A stretch of DNA of 5,711 nt, from the NCBI GenBank assembly GCA_043750035.1, contig JAYVCI010000193.1, forward strand, positions 1-5,711, in the 5' to 3' direction. Position 1 is the first letter of the stretch. The number at the start of each line of letters is the position of its first letter. The notes under the pieces were generated by a model. It searched no databases. It was not told the origin of the DNA and worked only from the letters and a program-made list of their open reading frames with translations. The DNA comes from CANJUD01 sp043750035. Its GTDB lineage: Bacteria > Bacteroidota > Bacteroidia > UKL13-3. Of this stretch, positions 1 to 5,711 are shown in pieces. Both the position numbers and the translations under genes were made by a program.

Positions 1-1
1 T

Positions 2-1909
2 ACTGCCGATGCAGATAGCTCTTTTAAAAGCTACCACTGGTACTTTGGAGATGGAGACAGTGCCGTAGGAAAAAGCGTGGTACACCAATATAAAAATGCT
101 GGAAGTTATTATGTGCGGTTGGGATGTGAGTTGGGCAACTGTGGCTATATGCAATGGGTGGGAGATAGTGTTAAAATTAAGTTTAAACCTACTGTTTCAC
201 TTACAACAAACAAGAATATATATTGTGGTTACCAAACTGTAGCTGCACAGGTTAACTATAGATATAGTGATACACTACAAGTGGCATGGGGAGATGGGAA
301 GGATACTATATTATATGTAGCAGATACAAACTTGGTAGATAGCTTACAGTTTAAACATATATATACCAAAAGCGGTAAATATACAGTTAGTTTTAAAGCA
401 TGGAACAGCAACTGTTATGATAGTGTGGCAACGGTATATAATATAACAATAGACACTTTGCCCAAAGCTAGTTTTAGTGCAGATTATATAACAAGTTGTG
501 GTGCAAAAACTATAATACTTTCAGATACTTCAAAGTTTGATAGTGTAATAATGAACAGAACTTGGCATATATATAAAGCCAATGGTTTAGATACAACTAT
601 TGCAACGGGTACCAATAACCAATTATCTTTCTTGTTCAATGATACAGGAATATATTCTGTAAAGCTAACAATACAGAGCAAACAGGGCTGTACAGATTCG
701 CTGGAGAAAATTAATTATATACAAATAAATCCATATCCCGTAAGCAAAATAAGTGGCAAAACAACATGGTGCGGGGTAGATTCTACCACACTTACAGCAA
801 GCGGTGGCAATATATATAAATGGGGCACGGGAGATACAACAGCAGCTATATTTTTAAAACCACTAACTTCAAACTATTATAGTGTGGTGGTAACCAATAA
901 CTATAATTGTCCTGTCAAAGATTCCGTTTATATTTCTGTTGGTAAAATAGTAAAACCCTTTTTCACCCCAGATTATCTGCAAAGCTGCGGCAACAGCACC
1001 ATTACCCTTGCAGATAGCAGCGGCATGGATACCATAGTACAGCAAAGAAAATGGACAATATATTATCCAAACAATATAATAAAACAATATGATACTGTTA
1101 CTACCAACAAACTAAAACTAACAGTACAGGATACAGGTTATTATAACGCCAAACTTATATATATAACAAAACAGGGTTGTATGGATTCATTATATAAAAC
1201 CAAGGTGTTCCGCATATTGCCACAGCCGGTGGTTTATATAGACAGCCCCGCACAAAACCCTTTGTGTTTTAAAGACAGTTTTATATTAACTGCAAAACAG
1301 AAGGATATAAACTACCCACCGCTGGTAAAATATAAATGGAATACCGGGCAGATAACCACCCCAAGTATAAAAGTAGATACCGCCAACAGCTACTATGTGA
1401 GTGCCACCAACACTTATGGTTGCGGGGCACAGAGCAATACAGTAAAAATAAGTTTCCTGCCGCAGTTGTTTGCCAATATTAAAAAAGCAACAGACAGTTT
1501 GTATATAATAGCTTCACGAAAAATCGTATCATATACTTGGTATAAAGACAGTGTGTTGTATAATACTACTTCATCGTTGTATCACCCGCCATCGGGCAGG
1601 TATTATGTGCATGTAGTTGATGCGAATGGCTGTGTGGCTAGCGGTTCGCTGTTGCATATAGGAGTGAGCCAGATAGAAAATGTAGATAATGTGATACGGG
1701 TTTATCCGAATCCGGTGAGCGATGTATTGTATATAGAGGGTTTGCCCAATACCAGAACAAATATTGTTTTGTATGATATGTTGGGCAAGCAGGTATACAG
1801 CAACACCACTAATGGGGAAGTATTATATAGTTTATCAATTGGGCATTTGTCGAAGGGATTGTATTTACTTTCTGTGGGTAATGAAAAAATAAAGTTGGTA
1901 ATCGAATAA
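2..1909 (+). CDS. PKD/Ig-like repeat surface or secreted protein with C-terminal type IX secretion sorting domain (5' truncated)
   Basis: The frame is open from the window edge, and codons before the GTG at 77 already encode a typical PKD core (WYFGDGD at window residues 13-19), so that GTG is not the real start and the gene begins upstream. The visible 635 residues comprise the end of one PKD domain (1-60), a second (about 65-150, WGDG at 96-99), a third (about 154-243), an Ig-like domain (about 246-313), a fourth PKD-like domain (about 318-406) and two more Ig-like domains (about 409-486 and 488-555). They end in a full type A sorting tail (about 563-635) with the VYPNPVSD motif, the LYDMLGKQV strand and a GLYLLSV strand near the end. 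In Bacteroidota such tails direct export through the type IX system and are usually removed on attachment or release. Regularly spaced cysteines, about one pair per domain, fit disulfides outside the cytoplasm. Isoleucine codons are mostly ATA. The role is probably adhesion or surface structure, but no catalytic domain is visible and the missing N-terminus could hold one. Confidence 0.93.
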   Translation, partial: TADADSSFKSYHWYFGDGDSAVGKSVVHQYKNAGSYYVRLGCELGNCGYMQWVGDSVKIKFKPTVSLTTNKNIYCGYQTVAAQVNYRYSDTLQVAWGDGKDTILYVADTNLVDSLQFKHIYTKSGKYTVSFKAWNSNCYDSVATVYNITIDTLPKASFSADYITSCGAKTIILSDTSKFDSVIMNRTWHIYKANGLDTTIATGTNNQLSFLFNDTGIYSVKLTIQSKQGCTDSLEKINYIQINPYPVSKISGKTTWCGVDSTTLTASGGNIYKWGTGDTTAAIFLKPLTSNYYSVVVTNNYNCPVKDSVYISVGKIVKPFFTPDYLQSCGNSTITLADSSGMDTIVQQRKWTIYYPNNIIKQYDTVTTNKLKLTVQDTGYYNAKLIYITKQGCMDSLYKTKVFRILPQPVVYIDSPAQNPLCFKDSFILTAKQKDINYPPLVKYKWNTGQITTPSIKVDTANSYYVSATNTYGCGAQSNTVKISFLPQLFANIKKATDSLYIIASRKIVSYTWYKDSVLYNTTSSLYHPPSGRYYVHVVDANGCVASGSLLHIGVSQIENVDNVIRVYPNPVSDVLYIEGLPNTRTNIVLYDMLGKQVYSNTTNGEVLYSLSIGHLSKGLYLLSVGNEKIKLVIE

Positions 1910-1934
1910 TCATATATCCTTACCCAGATTTTAC

Positions 1935-1965
1935 TTGTAACCAACTGATTCATTTATTATATTTG
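1935..1965 (+). promoter_or_regulatory. Candidate Bacteroidota promoter P1 (distal, upstream of nrdJ)
   Basis: TTG at 1935-1937 is followed after a 20-nt spacer by TATATTTG at 1958-1965, an exact match to the Bacteroidota -7 consensus TAnnTTTG, with spacing in the known range. Transcription would start at roughly 1970-1975 and give nrdJ an untranslated leader of about 340 nt that includes the DnaA-box cluster. The motif is short and the region is A/T-rich, so a chance match is possible. Confidence 0.5.
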
Positions 1966-1986
1966 TATTACAAAAAATAATAAATT
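1952..1986. other. Extremely A/T-rich segment
   Basis: Only two of these 35 bases are G or C (1965 and 1971), making this by far the most A/T-rich stretch of the gap. It overlaps the -7 element of promoter P1 and lies about 80 bp from the first DnaA-box-like site. It could simply be the promoter and start region, or it could be an easily melted element if the gap is a replication origin. Confidence 0.5.
1962..1974. repeat. Perfect 13-bp inverted repeat over the P1 start region
   Basis: TTTGTA at 1962-1967 and TACAAA at 1969-1974 are perfect reverse complements around one central base. The repeat overlaps the last four bases of the -7 element and the predicted transcription start, a usual position for a repressor operator. 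It is not a convincing terminator: the loop is too short, the stem is all A/T except one G-C pair, and what follows is an A-run rather than a T-run. Chance is plausible in such A/T-rich DNA. Confidence 0.3.
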
Positions 1987-2122
1987 CCCAGTTTCAAACT
2001 TTAAATCCATGTCGCAATAGGCTGTACCCAAAAACAGACACAAGGCAAATTGTATTTATACCCACTTGTCCACAAAAAGGTTGATAATACAGGGCTTCCC
2101 AATGTATATAAATCGTTATCCA

Positions 2123-2141
2123 CATAGCTAAAACCATAGCT
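2123..2141 (+). repeat. Short direct repeat CATAGCT x2
   Basis: CATAGCT occurs at 2123-2129 and again at 2135-2141, 12 bp apart and starting inside the perfect DnaA box. A third ATAGCTG at 2170-2176 leads into the last minus-strand box. The spacing is about one helical turn between the first two copies, which could suit repeated protein contacts, but no known binding motif was recognised. Confidence 0.35.
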
Positions 2142-2156
2142 GCATAAGGGCTTTGC

Positions 2157-2183
2157 CTGTGGAAAAACTATAGCTGTGGAAAA
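2157..2183 (+). repeat. 10-bp direct repeat carrying the two minus-strand DnaA-like boxes
   Basis: CTGTGGAAAA is present at 2157-2166 and 2174-2183, giving a 17-bp centre-to-centre distance. Each copy contains the reverse complement of TTTTCCACA. The second copy ends five bases before the -33 TTTG of promoter P2, so proteins bound here would touch or overlap RNA polymerase at that promoter. Confidence 0.6.
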
Positions 2184-2188
2184 TGGCA

Positions 2189-2221
2189 TTTGATATACCT
2201 GCACCTCCTAAACTACTTTTG
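2189..2221 (+). promoter_or_regulatory. Candidate Bacteroidota promoter P2 (proximal, for nrdJ)
   Basis: TTTG at 2189-2192 and TACTTTTG at 2214-2221, separated by 21 nt, match the Bacteroidota -33 and -7 elements (TTTG and TAnnTTTG). Transcription would start near 2227-2230 and leave a leader of about 85 nt before the nrdJ ATG, a more usual length than from P1. I consider this the likelier main nrdJ promoter. Its position directly downstream of the paired DnaA-like boxes suggests regulation by factors bound there. Confidence 0.5.
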
Positions 2222-2290
2222 ACCTCCCGATGTGATTAAAACCTTTCACGAGAAAAAAATCCACATCTATATATATCCCACCGAAAGTCT

Positions 2291-2313
2291 AACCAAAAAA
2301 ATTATATAATACC
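2291..2313 (+). promoter_or_regulatory. A/T-rich nrdJ translation start region without Shine-Dalgarno sequence
   Basis: The 23 bases before the ATG at 2314 are A/T-rich, with an A-run at 2294-2301, and contain no GGAGG-like element. Bacteroidota commonly lack Shine-Dalgarno sequences and favour A-rich upstream regions, so this supports rather than weakens the start choice. No in-frame alternative start is needed: the protein begins shortly before the conserved N-terminal reductase domain. Confidence 0.55.
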
Positions 2314-5300
2314 ATGCAAAAATCTAAAGGCCTTCCGTTCAAACGGCACTTCACCAACGACAATACACCTGTTGTCGACATGTTCCAATACGACCTTCGC
2401 CAGTCGGTAATTAAAAACCCAGCGGGCGATTATGTGTTCAAGATGGACAATGTGGAGGTCCCGAAAGAATGGAGCCAGGTAGCTACAGATATATTGGCTC
2501 AAAAGTATTTCCGCAAAGCTGGAGTACCACAAGCCGATGGAAGCATGGGTGCTGAGACCAGTATAAAACAAGTGGCACACCGCATGGCACACTGTTGGCG
2601 TACCTGGGGCGAACGCTATGGTTATTTTGCCACACCTAGCGATGCACAAGTTTTCTATGAAGAGTTGGTATTCTCTATCACCAGTCAACAATGTGCACCC
2701 AATAGTCCGCAATGGTTTAACACAGGTTTGCACAGCAGTTATGGTATTACCGGAAAACCTCAGGGACATTATTATGTAGATCCTGTTGATAGTAAATTGA
2801 AACAATCTACTTCGGCTTACGAGCGTCCGCAACCCCATGCTTGTTTTATATTAAGTGTGGATGACGACTTGGTGAACGAAGGTGGTATTATGGACCTTTG
2901 GGTTCGTGAGGCTCGTATATTTAAATATGGTAGTGGTGTGGGAACCAATTTCTCAAAAATTCGTGGTGGTGGCGAAACCCTTTCGGGTGGCGGAACATCA
3001 TCGGGCCTTATGAGTTTTCTAAAAATAGGTGACCGTGCCGCAGGTGCTATTAAAAGTGGTGGAACAACCCGTCGTGCAGCCAAAATGGTGTGCTTGGATT
3101 TGGACCATCCCGAAATTGAAACCTTTATTGATTGGAAAGTAAACGAAGAGAAAAAAGTAGCTGCACTTATAGCTGCTGGATATGATAGTGGTTACGAAGG
3201 TGAAGCTTATGCAACCGTATCAGGACAGAACAGCAATAACTCTGTTCGTATACCTGATGACTTTTTTAAAGCACTGAACGAAGGTGGCAACTGGGCACTA
3301 AGAGCCCGCACCGATGGCCGTGTGATGAAAGAAATTGATGCCCAAAAAATGTGGGACAAAATTGGTTATGCCGCTTGGGCTTGTGCTGACCCTGGTGTTC
3401 AATTCAATACAACAATAAATGATTGGCATACTTGCCCCGCAGGTGGACCCATAAATGCATCGAACCCTTGTAGCGAATATATGTTTTTGGACAATACCGC
3501 TTGTAATTTGGCATCGTTCAACTTGATGAAATTCTTTAATGTAAAAACGCTTGAGTTTGATGTAAAAGGATTTGAATACGCTACCCGTTTATGGACAACA
3601 GTTCTTGAAATTTCTGTAGCGATGGCTCAGTTCCCAAGTAAAGAAGTTGCCCAATTAAGTTTCGATTACCGCACACTCGGCCTTGGTTATGCCAATATGG
3701 GAACTATGCTAATGGTAAGCGGAATTCCTTATGATAGTCCAAAAGCTACTGCTATTATAGGTGCTATCACCGCTATTATGACCGGCGTTAGTTATGATAC
3801 ATCCGCTGAAATGGCGAAGCATCTTGGTACCTTTGACAAATACGAAGCGAACAAAGAAAATATGCTGCGTGTAATGCGTAATCACCGTTATGCTGCATAC
3901 AATTCTCCCAAAGAATCTTATGAGAATCTGAATACACAACCTGTAGGTATCGATCCTAAATTCTGCCCTGAGTATTTATTATCTGCAGCATGCAATGCAT
4001 GGGACCAAGCAGTGCAAAACGGTGAAAAATATGGATACCGCAATGCACAAACTACTGTAATAGCTCCAACAGGAACTATAGGATTGGTAATGGATTGCGA
4101 TACTACCGGTATCGAGCCAGATTTTGCCTTGGTTAAATTTAAAAAATTATCGGGTGGTGGTTATTTCAAAATCATCAACCAATCAGTACCCGATGCTTTG
4201 CGTAATTTGGGTTATGATGAAAAAGAAATAAATACCATTGTTACTTATGCAATAGGTACTGCTTCATTAAAAGGTACTACACCTATCAATGAAGAAAGTT
4301 TATTGGCCCGTGGTTTCACCCGTGAAGAATTGGCCAAAGTAGAAGCCGGTCTGGGTGCTGCTTTCGAAATAGGTTTTGTGTTTAACCAATGGACATTTGG
4401 CGAAGAAACCATGCAACGTTTGGGATATACAACTGAACAATATAATGATCCCAAATTTAATATGCTACGCAGCCTCGGCTTTACCCGCCAAGAGATTGAA
4501 GACAGCAATGATATTATATGTGGTACCGGCACTATTGAATATGCACCTATATTAAAAGAAGAGCATTATCCTGTATTTGATTGTGCAAACCGTTGCGGAA
4601 GCAAAGGCGTTCGTTATATACATGCACATGCTCATATCAGATCGATGGCCGCTGCACAACCTTTTATTAGTGGTGCTATCAGCAAAACTATTAACCTGCC
4701 AAACGAAGCAACTGTTGATGAAATAAAAGCTTGTTACCTCGAAAGTTGGAAGCTGGGTTTGAAAGCGAATGCATTGTATCGTGATGGTTGCAAATTGAGT
4801 CAGCCGTTGAGCAATAAATCGGATGTGGTGGATGAAGAGCCATTGGCATTGGTAGAAGCTGCTCTTGCTGGCAAAGGCGATATCAATATAGACAACATGC
4901 CTTGGGACGATGTATTGAAAGCCGTACAAAATGTATTAAACACTACTGAAACCCGTGAATTTGCAGGACAGTTGGCACGTATGATAGATAAGAAACGTTT
5001 GCCAAATAAACGTAATGGCTTTACCCAAAAATCGAAAGTAGGCGGACAGGTTGTATTTGTTCGCACCGGAGAATATAATGATGGAACACTTGGTGAAATA
5101 TTTATTGATATGCATAAAGAAGGAGCAACCTTCCGCAGTATCATGAACTGTTTTGCTATTGCCGTTTCTATAGGTTTGCAACATGGTGTTCCTTTAGAAG
5201 AGTATGTAAACAAATTCACCTTCACCCGTTTCGAACCCAGTGGATTTGTAGAAGGACACGATAATATTAAGAGTGCGACCAGTATCACCGATTATATATT

Positions 5301-5694
5301 CCGTATGCTTGGTTTCGAATACTTAGGCCGTACCGATTTGGTTCAAGTACAACCCACCATCGAGGATATCGTAGAAAAACAAAACGAAGTATTTGGTGTA
5401 GGCTTGGAAGAGCCCATTGATGAATTTAATATAGACGAAGACGAAAATAACCGCCCACCCGCTATAGGTTTTGTATTGAGCAATTCTACCACCGCAGAAG
5501 CCCAAGTAATGGTAAAACCAACACCCACCGTAAGACCCACCAGAGCCAAGCCCGCCAAAAGCAACAGCAGCGATGATTACCTACGCAGCATGCAAAGCGA
5601 TGCCCCCTCATGCAATGTGTGCGGGCATATCACTATCCGCAGCGGCACTTGTTATAAGTGTTTGAACTGTGGGAATAGTTTGGGGTGTAGTTAG
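2314..5694 (+). CDS. nrdJ: Adenosylcobalamin-dependent (class II) ribonucleotide reductase, large TSCPD-containing form
   Basis: This cytoplasmic enzyme reduces ribonucleotides to deoxyribonucleotides, using a thiyl radical generated from adenosylcobalamin, and needs no separate radical-storing NrdB subunit and no oxygen. The N-terminal class II domain covers about residues 10-125 and leads to the conserved PNSPQWFNTG (129-138). The ten-stranded barrel follows, with the first redox cysteine C177 (HACFIL), GSGVGTNFSKIRG (206-218), and the active-site NPCSE with N384, thiyl C386 and E388. The second redox cysteine C397 lies 11 residues after the thiyl cysteine, as in the Thermotoga enzyme. The phosphate loop APTGTIG is at 584-590. 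A TSCPD-type domain lies at about 890-1000. A low-complexity Pro/Thr/Lys linker (about 1040-1095) joins a C-terminal cysteine module (C1100, C1103, C1113, C1116, C1119, C1125) that would pass electrons from thioredoxin to the active site. Neither an N-terminal ATP-cone nor a C-terminal glycyl-radical motif is visible, so dATP inhibition through a cone is not expected. The 1126-aa length fits the large NrdJ family, with no frameshift. It appears to be transcribed alone. Confidence 0.97.
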   Translation: MQKSKGLPFKRHFTNDNTPVVDMFQYDLRQSVIKNPAGDYVFKMDNVEVPKEWSQVATDILAQKYFRKAGVPQADGSMGAETSIKQVAHRMAHCWRTWGERYGYFATPSDAQVFYEELVFSITSQQCAPNSPQWFNTGLHSSYGITGKPQGHYYVDPVDSKLKQSTSAYERPQPHACFILSVDDDLVNEGGIMDLWVREARIFKYGSGVGTNFSKIRGGGETLSGGGTSSGLMSFLKIGDRAAGAIKSGGTTRRAAKMVCLDLDHPEIETFIDWKVNEEKKVAALIAAGYDSGYEGEAYATVSGQNSNNSVRIPDDFFKALNEGGNWALRARTDGRVMKEIDAQKMWDKIGYAAWACADPGVQFNTTINDWHTCPAGGPINASNPCSEYMFLDNTACNLASFNLMKFFNVKTLEFDVKGFEYATRLWTTVLEISVAMAQFPSKEVAQLSFDYRTLGLGYANMGTMLMVSGIPYDSPKATAIIGAITAIMTGVSYDTSAEMAKHLGTFDKYEANKENMLRVMRNHRYAAYNSPKESYENLNTQPVGIDPKFCPEYLLSAACNAWDQAVQNGEKYGYRNAQTTVIAPTGTIGLVMDCDTTGIEPDFALVKFKKLSGGGYFKIINQSVPDALRNLGYDEKEINTIVTYAIGTASLKGTTPINEESLLARGFTREELAKVEAGLGAAFEIGFVFNQWTFGEETMQRLGYTTEQYNDPKFNMLRSLGFTRQEIEDSNDIICGTGTIEYAPILKEEHYPVFDCANRCGSKGVRYIHAHAHIRSMAAAQPFISGAISKTINLPNEATVDEIKACYLESWKLGLKANALYRDGCKLSQPLSNKSDVVDEEPLALVEAALAGKGDINIDNMPWDDVLKAVQNVLNTTETREFAGQLARMIDKKRLPNKRNGFTQKSKVGGQVVFVRTGEYNDGTLGEIFIDMHKEGATFRSIMNCFAIAVSIGLQHGVPLEEYVNKFTFTRFEPSGFVEGHDNIKSATSITDYIFRMLGFEYLGRTDLVQVQPTIEDIVEKQNEVFGVGLEEPIDEFNIDEDENNRPPAIGFVLSNSTTAEAQVMVKPTPTVRPTRAKPAKSNSSDDYLRSMQSDAPSCNVCGHITIRSGTCYKCLNCGNSLGCS

Positions 5695-5711
5695 GCTTCG
5701 GCTTCGCTCAG
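5695..5711. repeat. Possible start of a GC-rich dispersed intergenic repeat, cut by the window edge
   Basis: Right after the nrdJ TAG stop the sequence becomes GCTTCGGCTTCGCTCAG, containing a tandem GCTTCG (5695-5700 and 5701-5706). Similar TTCGACTTCGCTCAG-like strings are, from memory, common between genes in many Bacteroidota genomes, often as arms of hairpins. Only one arm is visible here, so neither a terminator hairpin nor a full repeat unit can be shown. Confidence 0.3.

Larger units (their letters stand above)
2066..2183. promoter_or_regulatory. Cluster of four DnaA-box-like sites
   Basis: Four 9-mers match the DnaA box TTATCCACA with at most one mismatch: TTGTCCACA at 2066-2074 (plus), the perfect TTATCCACA at 2116-2124 (plus), and TTTTCCACA on the minus strand at 2158-2166 and 2175-2183. 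The minus-strand pair also fits the looser consensus TTWTNCACA. Random sequence would give far fewer than one such site in 118 bp. A weaker fifth site, AAATCCACA, lies at 2257-2265. The cluster sits between two promoter candidates and just upstream of the -33 element of the proximal one. DnaA control of nrdJ and an origin-like DnaA-binding locus are both possible readings. Binding itself is inferred. Confidence 0.6.
1910..2313. other. Intergenic region between the sorting-domain gene and nrdJ
   Basis: This 404-bp gap has no convincing coding sequence. It holds, in order, an A/T-rich promoter candidate, a stretch with four DnaA-box-like 9-mers, a second promoter candidate, and an A-rich leader running into the nrdJ ATG. 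No hairpin followed by a T-run is visible after the upstream stop at 1909, so I cannot place a terminator for that gene. No cobalamin-riboswitch B12 box and no convincing tandem NrdR box pair were found by eye. The gap is long for simple spacing in a compact genome, which fits a regulatory or replication role. Confidence 0.8.

Noticed and set aside
77..79. GTG as a translation start for the surface protein
   Set aside because: The same frame is open back to the window edge and encodes the first half of a PKD domain, so the gene starts upstream of the window.
1931..1940. TTACTTGTAA as a terminator stem after the surface-protein gene
   Set aside because: The stem has four base pairs with a two-base loop and no following T-run, and it overlaps the -33 element of a promoter candidate.
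2001..2204. Minus-strand open frame of 67 codons inside the intergenic gap, with AGGAGG just before its GTG start
   Set aside because: The AGGAGG abuts the GTG with no spacing and lies too far from the next in-frame ATG. Bacteroidota rarely rely on this signal, the product matches no family I know, and the frame runs through all the DnaA-like boxes. Chance is the simpler reading, though conservation in relatives would reopen the question.
2202..2210. CACCTCCTA on the plus strand, identical over eight bases to the 3' end of 16S rRNA
   Set aside because: It is too short to be meaningful and has no flanking similarity to rRNA.
2267..2275. CTATATATA resembling the core of an NrdR box
   Set aside because: Only the A/T-rich core matches, the flanking bases of the 16-bp box do not, and no second box lies at the usual tandem spacing.
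1970..2313. Cobalamin riboswitch in the nrdJ leader
   Set aside because: A B12-box-like conserved core is not present, and the enzyme uses the cofactor rather than making or replacing it, so riboswitch repression would not be expected.
2302..2838. Minus-strand open frame of 178 codons, and other antisense frames over nrdJ
   Set aside because: They lie opposite a highly conserved reductase gene, have no recognisable domains, and are expected shadows of its codon usage.

Overview
The window suggests a member of the Bacteroidota, most likely an environmental Chitinophagales/Sphingobacteriales-type lineage. Three things support this. A secreted PKD-repeat protein ends in a type IX secretion (type A) sorting tail. 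The promoters fit the Bacteroidota TTTG / TAnnTTTG consensus rather than the sigma-70 one. The second gene starts behind an A/T-rich leader without a Shine-Dalgarno sequence. The genus cannot be fixed from this sequence.

Layout: bases 1-1909 hold the 3' part of a large cell-surface or secreted protein gene. It enters the window already open and consists of PKD and Ig-like beta-sandwich modules followed by a complete C-terminal sorting domain. Bases 1910-2313 are a 404-bp non-coding gap. Bases 2314-5694 hold a complete gene for a large adenosylcobalamin-dependent class II ribonucleotide reductase (NrdJ, 1126 aa), with thiyl-radical, redox-pair and C-terminal shuttle cysteines all present. The last 17 bases, directly after the nrdJ stop, look like the start of a GC-rich intergenic repeat cut by the window edge.

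The two genes share a strand but probably not an operon or a function. The gap between them carries its own promoter candidates. nrdJ supplies deoxynucleotides for DNA synthesis; the upstream protein is exported.

The most interesting part is the gap. Between two well-formed Bacteroidota promoter candidates (about 1935-1965 and 2189-2221) lie four DnaA-box-like 9-mers within 118 bp: two on the plus strand, including a perfect TTATCCACA, and two on the minus strand forming a 10-bp direct repeat. Either DnaA controls this ribonucleotide reductase gene, which would parallel the known DnaA control of class I nrdAB in E. coli, or the gap is a DnaA-binding locus such as a replication origin. The sequence alone does not decide between these. 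No RNA genes, CRISPR arrays, transposases or cobalamin riboswitch were found.
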